Notes under the pieces: generated by a model
Databases searched by the model: none
What the model was told of the DNA's origin: nothing
The model's input: only the letters and a program-made list of their open reading frames with translations
Shown: in pieces, positions 11,962-25,470 of the stretch
Layout: the number at the start of each line of letters is the position of its first letter
How positions within the stretch are numbered: the first letter of the stretch is position 1
Program-made: the position numbers and the translations under genes
Source of the DNA: Siphlonurus alternatus
Taxonomy: Eukaryota > Arthropoda > Insecta > Ephemeroptera > Siphlonuridae
Reading direction: 5' to 3'
DNA length: 64,000 nucleotides
Assembly (NCBI GenBank): GCA_949825025.1
Contig: OX463781.1
Span: forward strand, 48,806,317 to 48,870,316

Positions 11962-14818
11962 TTTAAATAAATTTCATCTTTTATTCGCTATTATAAGTCT
12001 CTCCTCGTCTAATTCCTTCCTACTTTACACAATTTAAAGGAAAAAGACGAGATTACGTCTTTTTTTCTCTTATAAAATGTTAGAAAGATTGTCTCCATTT
12101 CATCCTCACTTTGAGCGAAGAGGAAATAAGATGTGTTTAGACTGTTTAGAGGTAAAAAGATTAGGTTTAGACGTATAAAGGATGAGTTGAAGACGTAATT
12201 TTTCAACTACCTGTGTCCTCTATTCAAAAATTCAGTAAAAAAAACATGCAAGTTGTCAATTCCGAAGAGAGCTTAGAGAAGGTCGATAATTCGTCGCATG
12301 ATTTCAGCCGATAGAAAGTGACGTTCGGGTTGCCTGCAAGTGTACTCGTTGTTGACAAGAAGTGGACGGTTTTTGCAGACGCCACATAAGGAGAGGAACC
12401 AGTACGGCCCGCGTGAGCAGACGACACGTACGAACAAGCAGCAACAAGTCTTCAGAACGGGTAAATTATGTTGGACTTAATGCGCGATTTTAGGTTCAAT
12501 ATACTTCAGTAAAAAATTGAAAACCTTTCTCAATGCTCATTTCTTCCATCAATTCTGACAAAAGAAAATTAAATTTGATTTAATGTTAAGTTCAATGTAC
12601 TCCCGCAATAAAAACAATCAAATGTCAAGGACCTTACTCAATGCTCTGAAAAAGCAACATATTAAGTTAAATTAATGTCAACGTTACATTATTATGGAGG
12701 CTGTTAACATGCCACACAACATCATCATCATAGATTACACGTTTAAACAATATACTGAATCTGATGCTAAAATTTTCTAGTAATTCTGTGCTATAGCAAT
12801 CGTAAGTTCTTTGTTCCAAAAAACTCCCCTTATCTTATTTCTTAATACGTATTTTCTACAAGTAAATTTCAATATTATCAAATAATAATAAAAAGCATGA
12901 AATTTTCAATTAATTGACATTTTGAATGAACAAAATTTTAGTGAACATTACAGTTCATAAAAAGTTAATTCTGGTTAATTTGCTGGAATTGTTAAATACA
13001 CACCACATTTTCCACCCGAGTCTCATGATCTTCGTTATTCAAAGATAAAAATGAAACCCTCACGACCCTCTATTATAATAATTATATAAGAGCTTGTTGA
13101 CCTTTGGTGGGGGGTCTCGATCAGCTGTGCGTGACGTCATCGGCCCCTTTGTTAGCGAGTCCTTTGTCTGTGGAGGGTCGAACCGAGGAGAGTGCTACAG
13201 ATGGTGGATATAGACCAAGTCCATGTCTTCAGACATGTCCGTGGCTGGTGGAGGAGGCTCCACTGTCTTCAAGCAGATTCTGATCATCACAAAAATTAAC
13301 ACAGAATCTGTCATCTCTTAATATATATGAATTTCAATTAGAGAAGGCAAATTTTAATTTGGTCTCATAACATTTGTAAACACTTCACTGATCGTTGAAT
13401 AAAAAGTGGTAGTTTGTATTTACAAACTATCAACACAGAATTCATTCAATTGCAAGATTACCGTCTTTAATACTTTAAAATAAAAATGAATTTGTTTTCA
13501 AAGATCTGCGTGGTTATTCAAAACTAGGACCGAATTTTGATGTGACAGAACAGCTGATTATATGAAATTCTCTCCGAAATTGTACAATAAACTTCTTATT
13601 AATAAAAAAAATTGCAAATGTTAAGTAAAACTGCATTTACTGCCAAAGAATGTATTTATAAAGTGGACGTGTCTTACCCATGCATATGATTTATTTATAC
13701 CTTTTATTTGGAAATGAATTTTGATTGTAACGAATACCTGTGTTGACACGTGTGAAGACTGAAGGTGCATTCTGATGGCACCCCGGAGGTGGGAGTGGTG
13801 CCACATCCTCCTCACGTGCCGGCCACCTCGCCACGCTGAGGGGTGGTAAAATGAGCCTTAGTGACTCTGGAGCTGAGGTGTGACTCACATGCATGCTAAT
13901 CATCAGGCTCTCCCAGGTGAACAATGCGCGGTGCATGCAGCAATTTCATCTGTGGGACGACAGAGTCAAATCGGGGGCCAGCGGAGAGAAATGTGCAGTG
14001 AGAAATATATTGACAGTAAAATTTAATACAAACATAAAACAGGCAATGTGCAGGGAACTAGAATGATTTCGAAATGAATGTAGCTCCCCAAAATTGTAAA
14101 TTTTCATCTATTTGTCTCTTCATCTCCAACAAATGAGGATAACGTTTGTGTCTCGATACAACATTAATTTAAATATTCTCTTATAATTACAAATTAATAT
14201 TTCATCTTCACAAAATTTATGTAATTAATATTATTTGAAAATGAGAACTAAGAACCTAGGTATAAAAACTATTTATAATTTTAAATTCAAGTCAAGTTAC
14301 GCCCCCTCCTTTCACCCTTGCAATTACTATAAACTGTCCGTTTTACTTAAAAAAAAAAAGGATTCCAATATTTTGCTTTACAAAATCCCGAACTATACCA
14401 TCAACTTTTTTGTGAGTCCCAGGTGTCTTGCACAGACAGATATTTTGATTTGAATATTATCGTTTTTATCTGCATCAGTTTCATCGGAAGTCTGGAAAGT
14501 TATAAGTTATGCTAAAAGTTAAAGTTTTGCGCTACGAGACGCAATCTCAGTGCAGCCTGTTGTGGTTTCCAAATACTTTGAGCATACTGCAGGGGATGTT
14601 AGTCGATTTCAATCTCCGAACGATCAGGTTACTGCGGCTCGATTAAACACAGATTGCGCTGATAGCGAGCCCGACCTAGGGCAACAATGAGGACAAACAA
14701 TCGACTGTCTGGCCAAACAATCATCAATCGCAAGGCCGTGACAGCCTCGGAGAAATTTAAACTTGCCACTTACACGACCAACTTTCATCATTTTTTTTAT
14801 TGCATATTTGGAGAGGAG
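11962..14818. other. Non-coding stretch between two family-2 MITEs
   Basis: No gene is supported. A TGACGTCA lies at 13132-13139 within GC-richer DNA (13100-13260). Another GC-richer patch at 13760-13930 contains CACGTG and CAGGTG E-boxes. The overlapping ORFs at 13621-13936 have no coding signature. Confidence 0.45.
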
Positions 14819-15042
14819 CTCGAGTTAAGTATTGTCAATTTTTTTTTTAAATCTCTCCTCAAAATCGAGGGGAAATACGCTATGACGTCATAGTCATACA
14901 ACGCATTTCCCTATCCCTACTGGAAATAATCCTTCATGCTTACATGTTACATATATGCATGACTATGACGTCACAGAGTTTTGCGGCATGATTTTAAGGG
15001 GTCAAAAAAATATGAAAAAAATTGAAGATACTTAACCCGAGG
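14819..15042. mobile_element. CRE-bearing MITE (family 2), copy 2
   Basis: The terminal inverted repeats are clear. The left end CTCGAGTTAAGTATTGTCAA plus a T-run matches the reverse complement of the right end, CTCGGGTTAAGTATCTTCAA plus a T-run, over about 27 bp. Two TGACGTCA palindromes lie at 14883-14890 and 14966-14973, each next to a TAGTCAT/ATGACTA motif, so the interior is itself partly palindromic. It is homologous to the element at 11757-11961, 2.9 kb away in the same orientation. It is non-coding and non-autonomous. Confidence 0.8.
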
Positions 15043-17325
15043 TCCATTAATATGCATTAAAAAATTCATTGTGATTCAATTCCCGATTAAAGGCCACGTC
15101 TCATGTATTATATTCGTGTGCCTGCCACAACGCGGTATCTCGTGAGCTGTCCAGTTTTGATTGCCACTCCCAAACTGGATCAGGTTGCCATTTGCATAAC
15201 TGCAACCCCTCCCCCGTACAAGGTTGAGTTTCGCTCGCAATTTTATCTTGCACATGCATGACATAATTTCAGTTCAATTCGAAACTTGTATATGTAAAGT
15301 TCGATCATGTGTAATGTTTTACAGTTGAGTAAACGTGATCCAGATCACGGCGGTATTTAGGATCTCACATAGCGAGAGATAATAAAAAACAATCGTAAAA
15401 CGCTTTATACGGATCATTAAAAATTGTTTTAGTATTTTGCTTAATTAAAAAAGTTTAATTTTATATCATCTTGCAAGACTATTTAAAGTTAATGTTTTAT
15501 GGGCTCATTTTTCTTTTAATAATAAAAATACATGTTTATAGCAGCAATGGTTTCTGTTAGTCTTGTACTCCAGTATAAATAGAGCAAAAAAAAAATAAAC
15601 ATTTGAGTCCATAAATATAAGTTAGCATAAAATAATAAGTGCATATTAATACAGCAAACAGGTTCGGGTAAAGAATAAATTTTCAGGAGCATCATAAAAG
15701 GATTTCTGTATTTTATAAGACATGTAATATTTATACTTCTCGGCTTACTTCTAAGGACTTTTAATTTTGAATTATCACAAATTTCTTGACCTTCCACAAT
15801 GACACAAAAATGTGTCTACGAAAGTTCAGTCAGTCGCTTTTTTTTGTTAACTGGACATCATTGATTGGAATGTAGACGATATAAACCGAGGGCGTGTCGA
15901 CTGCTCCATTACAACAAAACTGGAAGTGAAGATCACAGAGATAACAACCAGACTGATGTGACGCCATCGCTGCAGCCAACTTTTTTGGTGCACTTGCAAG
16001 GAGGCTTCTGGCGTCATTTTTGTCCAAGACGTCTTGTTGAAAAACAAAGTTGAAAAATTGAAAACATTTTCTTTTTGACATTATAAGTCGGTGTCAAATT
16101 AATTATCTGTAGCATGCACTTTTTTAAATCAACTTTTTTACTGAAATTTAGATAATTTCCTTTGAATTTGCGTTCCAGTATATGTAAAAAAAAATCAGAA
16201 AGTTACAAGATAATCAAGTTTTACTATTTCATAATTATCGCTACATCGATATTATCCTATTCAAATGATGTTGGAAGACAACTTATAACGTAAAAAAATC
16301 GAGACGAAAGGGTGTGCAAATGCAAGCATCTACAATATTGTTGTATTGTTTCGTCATGACTTCAATGCAGAGGGATGTATTTTAGATTATTGATCGAGTT
16401 GATTGCAGCATTGGGAAGTGTGTGCTGAGTGGAGGGTGAATCCCCCCATACTTGCAATATGTGATTAAAATTGATTCAAGTAGTTTTCAGCAGTCATTTC
16501 ATGTGTTGCGAAACGTAAGTGCGGAGGTAAATTAATGTGACGAGAAATTCAAACTTAAAATAATGTACTTTTGCACGTCAGAAAGCTGGAACAATTTTTA
16601 TTGAATTTTATTTTTAATCTGTATTAGACCATCGTAATGTTAATCAAATCCAAAAATAAATTTTATGTACATAATTATAGTGTTTTAATATTTTAACCAC
16701 GAAATTGAATTCACTTGATAGGAAGCTAAAATAAATCTAAAGTATTTGTTTTATCTATTAATTAATTTCATAATAATTTTATTCTTCAAATTAATTATCA
16801 TTCTACACGTGATTAATCCATCATTATTTTCATTTACATGCATTAACCAAGTTTATCTGCATACAACGAAAAGTTCCCATCTTGAAAATGCAATGATATT
16901 AATAATATGATATGTAATTTCCATCAGGTCCGCAGTCTCTGTGCAAAATAAAGCACTTGAACAATGCAGAAACATTTCCTGTCAGATTCAGACATGTTGG
17001 AAGAAACGCTTTGATGTTTGAAAAGCTAGCATGAAATATTAATTTATCTCTCCATGAAATACTTTTAATTTCACGCGGATACAAACCTTGAAATCTTCAA
17101 AGTTACTAGCGGTATTTTGCAGTTATTAGCAGAAAATATTAAATTACTTGCTGCGTTAACAGAGAAAGTATATAAATATTGAAAATTAATTTTAAAGCAT
17201 GCAGTTCTTAATTTCTATACTTTAATACATTGATATGAAAAGAGCGTAACGAAATTATTTTAAACATAACGTTGGAAAGCTTGCAGTTTGTAAAATCATC
17301 TTTTAGGTTTCCGCGGTTCCCTCAG

Positions 17326-17360
17326 TAGGCGAACACTGGGATGTGTTAGACTTGGAATAA
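17326..17360 (+). CDS. Possible very short terminal exon
   Basis: The pyrimidine-rich acceptor TTCCGCGGTTCCCTCAG ends at 17325. After two leading bases the frame reads GEHWDVLDLE and stops at TAA (17358-17360). That stop overlaps an AATAAA (17356-17361), and a second AATAAA lies near 17448. The acidic, tryptophan-bearing tail is unlike translated AT-rich background. However, it is only 11 codons long and has no partner exon, so this is a weak call. Confidence 0.14.
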
Positions 17361-18042
17361 ATATGTAAGCAATGTAGGTGTGATGATTGAAAAGGAGCCG
17401 GGAGGTTAGTGTTTGTCCCTTGTGACCAGTACCCTACAACAAGGGTTTAAATAAAAACAATACGTGAAAGAACAATCAGTACAAATACACATTCACGGTG
17501 AGGCCTCAGCGCGGAAATTGAACAATTTTGCTGGAACTAAAAATGTAGACTCCTCGCCTCTGAAAACTTCCCTTCTGCCCCGTAAGTATAACACAAGGTG
17601 GGTAAAGGTATAACACCTTGGTATAACACAGTGACAAGGCTGCAAGTGAGAACTTTTCAGAGGCGAAGAGTGTACCTGCAGCTGCTTGTCTTGTGCAAGG
17701 ATGCAGACAATGCAACTTAGGACGGATGCACAACAATCGGCCATTGTCACTGCAGCAGGACCTTGGAGAAGTACTTTTAAATTGGAGATACGGTCTACTT
17801 GTGTGCATAATGACGTCACAGGAAACAAAAGGAAGTGTTGGTGATAAAAAAATATTCTCATTGTTGGCTAATTAAAGGTCACACACTTGTTTTTAAAAAA
17901 CTTGTTTTCCATAATTTTAATATTTTGTAATTTAAACCTTGAAGAATTGTCTGCAGTTGAAAACAGCGTGGCCTCAGTTATTTGAAACAATTAAATAATT
18001 CATCGACAGAATTAAAATATCTGCAATAAAGTTTTCAGGTAT

Positions 18043-18122
18043 CACAAAAATCATAACATTTGTGTCCACTATAGTTTCAAACCACAAAAATCATAACATT
18101 TGTGTCCACTATAGTTTCAAAC
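18043..18122. repeat. Perfect 2 x 40-bp tandem duplication
   Basis: A 40-bp unit beginning CACAAAAATCATAACATTTG and ending TAGTTTCAAAC occurs twice head to tail with no mismatch (18043-18082 and 18083-18122). Perfect identity implies a very recent duplication or slippage event. Confidence 0.97.
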
Positions 18123-19057
18123 CTTATTGAAATGAAAAAGAGGATTTTAAAATTATTGCAGGGATTTATTATGTTCTAGCAAAATCCCTTATGCAATATA
18201 TTATACGAAGGAATTAAAAGGTATGGAGTTCATTATAGTATGGATAACACCAGGAATATAATATAAAACAATCTGCATGCAGCAATCAAAAAATAAAATA
18301 TATAGACATTTTCAAAAAGTAACGTCGTTTCATTATCTTTAACGATCCTTTGCACCTCTACTTGTCCTTGCCTAGCCCGAGGCTGCTTATTAAATCATTT
18401 GATTTTGTAAAAATCTAATGCACTATTATGTCATACAAGAGTATGCAATGCTCTGAGCATAAGTTTAGTCTTTCTGTATGCATCAATTCTATTTCATATA
18501 AATATGTGAACCGAATTTAAATTATTTACAATTCAGACATTAATGTTGCATTTTATCGTAAAATTAAATAAATATTTTGTAATAAATTTATAAAATGTGG
18601 AATTTCTTTGGTGATAAATTTTATAACAGTTGTAAGTTAAAGACAAAATGTAATTGTACATTAAACTGTACGATATCAGTGATGTACTGTGCGAGTTCTT
18701 ACATGCCTGCTGCAAGATATCATTTATGTGCCCACCGCACCTTAATGTAACCTACCTGATTTAAGACCCTCCTCATTATCACCTGCACATTCTTGCTGTA
18801 AATTACCATGGTGTGATAATGAAGCCTGAGTTATTTCCGAGTGTCGAGCTAATGCAAGTTCAACAAAAAAAATACCACCTTTAACCCCTCGGTGCATCAG
18901 CTGTGGATTTATAATAGCGAAGTTTCGAAATAAGGAACTGCATTTAAAGTACTTGAATATTGTCTGAAGAATTTTATCTCAAATTAAAATACATGGTGTT
19001 TTCATAAGTTGAACATGTCGAATATAACAGAAAAAAATAATGGAAAAAATAGACATT

Positions 19058-19236
19058 GGGGGACATTCACAAAGCACTTTAACCCCCAATTTAGCCCCGA
19101 TTTTTAACCCTGGTGCTAAACATGGTACTAAACCAGGGGCTAACCGTGTTAAGCTCATATCTTAGCACCATGTTTTAGCACCAGGGTTAAAAATCGGGGC
19201 TAAATTGGGGGTTAAAGTGCTTTGTGAATGTCCCCC
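19058..19236. mobile_element. Palindromic MITE (family 1b), copy 1
   Basis: This is a near-perfect palindrome that starts GGGGGACATTCACAAAGCAC and ends with its reverse complement. The arms also contain complementary blocks such as AACCCTGGTGCTAAACATGG. The whole 179 bp would fold into a single long hairpin. A second copy lies at 19550-19727. Its termini share CATTCACAAAG with the element at 1823-1963. It has no coding capacity. Confidence 0.9.
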
Positions 19237-19287
19237 ATATTATTTTTATTTTTATTAAGAACTGCCAATGATACTGATTCCACTTAA

Positions 19288-19414
<127 letters not shown>

Positions 19415-19549
19415 ATACACAAATTAATGTGATATATAACATAAATAATAAATATATGTATATTATATCGATGTATAGTGAGTACCTTTAGAGGTATTAT
19501 TCTATAATTATGTGTAATAATATTATATATAATACATAATATAAATATT

Positions 19550-19727
19550 GGGGGACATTCACAGAGCACTTTAACCCCCACTTTAGCCCCGATTTTTAAC
19601 CCTGGTGCTAAACATGGTACTAAACCAGGGGCTAACCATGTTAAGCTCATAGCTTAGCACCATGTTTAGCACCAGGGTTAAAAATCGGGGCTAAATTGGG
19701 GGTTAAAGTGCTTTGTGAATGTCCCCC
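19550..19727. mobile_element. Palindromic MITE (family 1b), copy 2
   Basis: This element is nearly identical to the one at 19058-19236 and in the same orientation, differing at a handful of positions including a one-base indel. It is again a near-perfect palindrome bounded by GGGGGACATTC and GAATGTCCCCC. ATT on both sides is a possible short target duplication. The pair flanks 313 bp containing the (TC)n tract. Confidence 0.9.
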
Positions 19728-21458
19728 ATTGTCTATTAAATATGACAATGATGTCCTAAATTATAATAAAATTGCGTTAAATAAAAAATGGCAGAAAGAA
19801 AGACCACATATTTTTCTTTACGTTCTACACGTTAATTTTCCACACAAATAAAATAATGACATCTCCACTTTCCTCCTCTTGGCTGGGAGGGGAGGATGCA
19901 CCCCCTCCCCCTCCCTGCTGTAAAAATTGCATGCTTTATGCAGCCGTGGTGAAATCCCTCCATCATTAAAATAACGTGTGAGGCAACGTACTTTGAAATT
20001 AAAATATTTCCCAACTTTTTAATAAAACGATCGAATAACAGCTGTTTTATAATATCATGAAATTATTTTTACATTTATTTTAATCAGTACATTTTTATAT
20101 TTATGTCAACAAGTTTAAACTTGTAGATTGGAGTTATAAATTAAAAAAATATGAAAAAGAGCAAGAAAAAATCTTACTTCAGCTGTAGACGTTTTTATTT
20201 ATATTTCCACGTTTCATTGTAGCTAAAAGTGCATACTACATGGTACAGAAATTATAACAATGTTTTTCAAGCAATGTTCAAAGGAGAGGGGACTGCAGTA
20301 GTTTGACGGCGTCTGGATGCACGTCGCAGCAAGTTGCAGACATGGCTATATTTGTAGTTGTTTCTCGGACATAAACCAGAATTGTCACCGACCAGCTTTG
20401 TTGTAAGGTTTCTTTATTCCTAAAATATAATCGAATAAAATGCAAATTTGTAGTTAATTTGTTACAGAAAATTCTAATTCACTTGTCTATGTAGACATGT
20501 TCTTCATAAACTGCACTATTTCTGTTTCCAAAAAACATCATACAAATTTGGAGTACGTGACTTCAATGGAGGCTTCAAGTCAGCTGATTTTGCGGTGTTC
20601 CCACCATCCTATCTAAACCTATGTAAAAAAAACTCGAAATTGATTTTTTTGGCATTAAAGAATTTTTTAGAGAAAAATAAGTTCTTGATTCATTATCAGA
20701 AGACCCCTAAATGGGGGGGTAGGAGATGTTTTCAAATTGATTGCTTTAATAATTACTGAGAGAAAAAAAAATCAAATTTTCTAACATGGTGGCTTATGGA
20801 GAAAATTTTCCCGCTGGCGAATTATCTCTCGATAAATGGCTCGGTTTTCACATATGTAGGTAATGCCAGGTAGGTAGGTGGTATTACACGCAGCTACACG
20901 ATATAACAGCGCTAAATGCACGCAAGTACACGATACAGCAGCGCTAAATGCACACTCCGTAAAAGGAGATGACTCTCGCCGATGCTGCATTCTGCGACTT
21001 TCCCTGCACAAGCCGTCACTCTCGCCAGTCTGCAAGGCTGGATGTCAATCCAAAAACATAAATATTTCGAGTGTGCCTCATTGTAGTTCTAGATTGATGC
21101 AAATTTTTATAATTAAATTAAAACGATATAAATTATAAAAAAAATATATATATAGCATCATTAATATTCTGAAAGTTCTGTCTGATCGATTGACAATTTT
21201 ATAAACTTATTAACTTCGTTTATTAAGTTAGAGAATATCATAAAAAAGTAGTTGACACCATATTCAAGTATACACTCTTAATTTAATTTAAGAAACGTCA
21301 GCAATTCATTAAAATGTGAGACACGATCACAAATTTAACTTTTTTCAAGATGCAGATTTTTTTTTATTTACAGAAAATGTAATAAACATTACTGAGTGTA
21401 TTGAAGTGTCTGTCGGTGCACAAAATTCTGCTGGCACATCACAACCGTACACAGCAGA

Positions 21459-21459
<1 letters not shown>
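19728..21459. other. Non-coding stretch
   Basis: No gene is supported. A purine/pyrimidine-biased patch occurs at 19860-19920. At 20880-20960 a short near-duplicate (CTACACGATA.AACAGCGCTAAATGCACGC / TACACGATACAGCAGCGCTAAATGCAC) forms two imperfect tandem units. ORFs in this patch are chance. Confidence 0.45.

Positions 21460-21553
<94 letters not shown>
21460..21553. repeat. (TA)n microsatellite, about 47 units
   Basis: An uninterrupted TA tract of 94 bases. It is self-complementary and able to extrude a cruciform. The Tyr-Ile repeat ORFs across it are artefacts. Confidence 0.98.
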
Positions 21554-21555
<2 letters not shown>

Positions 21556-21683
21556 GAATTTATACCACGGAATACTTAAAAGGAAGACCCAAAAGCTTGA
21601 AAGAAATCGTCAGGATTTTTTTTTTTTTTACATTACTGATAACTTGAAATAAATTCACCCTCGACTAGCCAACTCGACCCCTG

Positions 21684-21691
21684 TGACGTCA
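21684..21691. promoter_or_regulatory. Single TGACGTCA site
   Basis: A perfect cAMP-response-element palindrome in CTGTGACGTCACACC, within a short GC-richer patch and outside the recognised repeat families. Confidence 0.5.
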
Positions 21692-22020
21692 CACCGCCTC
21701 CCCTGTCATGGGGTGTGGAAAGTAAGTGCAAAGGGAGAACAAGCCAAGCATCAAACCGGCCAATAACTTGGCAGCGAGATTACCTCTAATGCAACAAAGT
21801 TTCCCACTCTATGTCGGCGACACGTGAGCAGAAATTTTATTTCTAAGAGATTCTGTGAGAAAAGAAATATTATTGTTGAACCATTTTTTTCGTTGTTGTT
21901 CAACTGTGATGTTTTTTACCTTGTCTTCCGTATTTTTTCAATACGTCAAGACATAATTGTATAGGGGCATTCACAAGCTTTAAGATTGACTTAATATCCC
22001 CCTGCACCACATTTCTGTAA

Positions 22021-22333
22021 ATAGAGTATCGACCTCAAAATTCTTATTGCAAAAATGGATAGAGGGTGCAAAGTTATGCCCCTCTGATTTCTTCAGATTA
22101 TTTAGAACCCGGGAAGTATTGCTAAATTTTTTTGCAGAGGTCGGGTTCGAACCCACGCCCCTTTTAGGTTCTATCCTTTTATAAGGAGAGGCGTCTAGAA
22201 GCGTCACTTTCTCTGTACTTTCAATATTTTTTTTTTTTTTTAAATAGTTCCAGTACTCTACAAAATATAAAAAAAAAACAGGGTAGCATAACTTTGCACC
22301 CTTTATCCATTTCTGCAATACAATTTTTTTGGG
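22021..22333. mobile_element. CRE fold-back family (family 3), diverged copy
   Basis: The outer arms match those of the copies at 46.8 and 57.7 kb: GAGTATCGACCTCAA at the left, then ATTGCAAAAATGGATAGAGGGTGCAAAGTTATG, with the complementary GGGTAGCATAACTTTGCACC at the right. The right half of the centre is homologous (CTATCC…AAGGAGAGGCGTCT…ACTTTCAATA). The two TGACGTCA sites of the other copies have decayed here or been replaced by a segment with GGGTTCGAACCC, a palindrome identical to a tRNA B-box core. The minus ORF at 21980-22318 is the translation of this repeat. It is an old, non-autonomous element. Confidence 0.75.
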
Positions 22334-25300
22334 CGCTAGAAAATAATGCTTAATAACTATTGTTTGAATTGTTTATCAACAAACGAAGATTCTTTCTTCT
22401 AAGAAAAAAATAGTCAATTTTGTTCGAATGTTTTTTTAATTTTATTTCAATATTTTTAATTTTTTAAAAATCTTACTTAATTCCCTCGTCTTTGTGTTTC
22501 GGTATATCTTACAATAATATACCAAATATGAAATCTTTATTATTTTCTCGAACTCCAGGACTTCACTCAACTTGTTATTACTAAATTTGTAACAGAACCA
22601 AGTATGATGAATAAAAAAAATGTCAACAACTTAGGTGGAATATTTTTCTAAGGACAATTAATATTGATACAGACACAACTCTGCGTGGAAGTGCTTTAGA
22701 AATTAATACTGACATGTAAATTAATCAAAGATAAAATAAAATTGACATAATCCGGTTCTCATTTCAACACCCAGAGCGACATAACCTGCTCTTCTCTCCA
22801 TGCACATTGAGATGCAGGGCGAATTATGCACTCGATGACGCCCTGCATAATGTGTGAAAACAATTACACTGCATGGTAAACTTCGTTATGTTTATTAATG
22901 TTATATCGCGTAATGTTGTTCATTATAATTTAAAATTGCATGTTCTTATGATCGTGCCAGGTGTTCTATTGCAACATTTCATCATAATCTCCAATAACAC
23001 AGCATGTATTTTATTCTGGAAATCTGTTTTAGTAATTATAATCACTCTTATATTGCATCTAAAATTTAATTCATGCCGCTGATGGGGTGTCTTTCAAAAC
23101 AGGTGTGCATCACAATTATTATTATAATGTGTTGTCGCCTTTTAAACACCGACCAGTGTTATTTACTATATAAATATATGCAAGGACGTACCTAAACATT
23201 GTGCCAAAATCCAATACTTCAGTATACAAAAATGAGCCTTCTGTCATCGTAGAGTAACGTTCGTGGTGTCCAGAGGTGGACCTAATGACCTTGAGATGAC
23301 ATTTAATCGGTCCCCCAGCACCAAACACCGGCCACGCTCACTGAGGGTTTTAAAATGGCCTCACATGAACCGTGGTATGTGTCAACAATTTAGAACCTTG
23401 ATATGTCAACTGAAAAATTTATCAAATTTGTCATTACATTTTTTTATATATAATTTATACATTTAGTGGACATAAAACATGTAATTGCAATATTTTTGAA
23501 ATCATAAAAACTTGCTTCATTCCGTGTCATATGAAATAAGTATCGCGCACGGTATAGCATACAACTTCAGTCATCAATCTTTTTTGTATTTTTATTGTGA
23601 CGAGATCGTTGCAATTTCGTGATTTGTCTGGAGATACGACAGATGGGGGCACTTGGACCACCACCAGTTAAGTAGCAATATCTGTCTCGGGCATACGGGT
23701 AGCATCAATTAAATTATCTTCACTTGACTTCACCTGAATTAAAGTTCAATTATAAATCATTGAAATCCCTCGCAAAGCTCTGCGATTGTAAATTGCAACT
23801 AAGCTCGGTAATAGCATAACATGATGGCATATCATTTAATAATTTTATAAAGAAATCTAATCAATTAAGTTTTAAAGAACTCTTGTTCTTAAACGGGAGT
23901 GTTAAAAAATCTGGTAAATTTACTTAACAAAATTATAAGGTAATTTCTGAATATTTTATCAATTTTCTTAATCAAATTATTTATGATCACAAAGAAAATT
24001 TTGCAGTGGAAAATGACATAAATTAGTAATTAAAATTTTGAATTTCCAAGGTTGTTTCACGGAATTCATTGAAAAAATGCAAAGGATGTACTAATTGCAA
24101 AGTAATATTTCATCATAATTAATTTTTTACGATGCAGCTGCAACTTATAAATTTTGAAGATTAAAAAGTTTAATTCTACAATTAAAGAAACTATGTAACT
24201 CCAACATCTGTAATACACATTTCATAATCAAGTATTAAATCTGGAGAAGTTAATTATCAGGTCACAGCTGATCATCACTCATATTAATTAGCAACCTCGA
24301 AAATTAAATTAGGTTCGTCGATTCGGTAACCTCGTACACTTAATGACACCAGTGACGTCACGTCTGACCTGCTGATTTAGTGAGGTCAGACAGAGAGGCT
24401 ATTTTCAGACCCGACTCGTCATCGCGATTGAGAGGCTAAGTAATCAAAATAAGGTAGCATATAGATGCTCATCAGTCATGAGCATATCAAGACGCGGATC
24501 CAGAAATTATTTCCTTGTTTAAAGCAATGTTAAAAAATAATATATATATAATAGTAATAACGTATTGAAAAAAAGTACACAATCAATATACTGTGTTACA
24601 AAATTTATCAACAATTTCTAAATGTTATATATTAGTAATTTTCCTGGTAAATGTTTAATTTAAATGGTGAACGCTAAATAACGATTTATTTCAATTTTAA
24701 AATAAAATTTAAGACTAATATTGATTAAAATCTTGAAGAATCACGTTTCCTGGGGAGCTACTGACTGATACAATGTACCTTTTCAATTTTAAAACATCTC
24801 GATCGATGCTCGAAATTAAATATACAAGGGATTCCAAATCTTTTCTCCTCGTTTGTTTCACAGCTTTAAACAAAATATGACTGTCATTAATTAATACTCA
24901 GACAATTTATTTATATCTGTGAACAAAAATAATTCATTCAAGTTTTGAAGTACTGGCGGCTGAACCATTTAGTTTCACCATTTGCCGCATGGAGCAGCAG
25001 CAACTTGAACGACTGCTGGTGATTAACCAATTTACCGGTAGATGGCAGCACACGACACGCTGCTCATGGAGCGGCAAAATTTTCAAATTGCAACATCTTC
25101 TCTCATATCAAAAGACAAAAGGCAGTATAATACTTATAATAGAAAATAGAAACCTTTTGGGCTCACATTAGAAACTTTATGGAGAGCTGCAGTCTTTTTA
25201 ACTCTAATCAGAATGTCTTGCTGATAATAAGAGTGATAATCAGCAGATTCTGTGTGGCTAAAATTGTGTCAAATTTAATAGTTGTACCCATAGAAAAAAG

Positions 25301-25470
25301 CTGTTCTAAATAATTATAAAATTATAACAATTCTATTTTTATATAATATATATAATATTTGTTACTAGAATTTGCTTGAATATCACTTTTTGAGTAGAAA
25401 TTGGCAGTGAACACTTGACACCACACAATTTAAATCATGTAGAAATCTTTTTTTTTTTTTTTTTGCTTAC
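22334..25470. other. Non-coding, probably intronic or 3' of the minus-strand gene
   Basis: No exon is called with confidence. Candidate minus-strand continuations of the 25.5-26.9 kb gene are a 38-base segment near 24326-24363 (compatible phase, weak donor) and a segment near 23290-23340. Neither is convincing. A TGACCTTGA (FTZ-F1/ERR-type) site lies at 23286-23294 and TGACGTCA at 24353-24360. An imperfect inverted repeat (TTGCCGC.TGGAGCAGC) spans 24980-25080. Confidence 0.4.

Larger units (their letters stand above)
15043..19057. other. Mostly non-coding stretch
   Basis: No complete gene is seen. A GC-richer patch at 17500-17860 holds an imperfect inverted repeat (CGCCTCTGAAAAC near 17547, GTTTTCAGAGGCG-like near 17655) and a TGACGTCA at 17811-17818. 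The 122-codon minus ORF across this patch has no domain or composition signal and is probably chance. The patch at 15840-16050 is also open in several frames with no support. Confidence 0.45.

Noticed and set aside
17493..17861. 122-codon minus ORF
   Set aside because: It overlaps an alternative 100-codon frame on the same strand in a GC-richer patch and shows no domain, splice or promoter support.
21316..21652. Plus ORFs with Tyr-Ile repeats
   Set aside because: They read through the (TA)n microsatellite.
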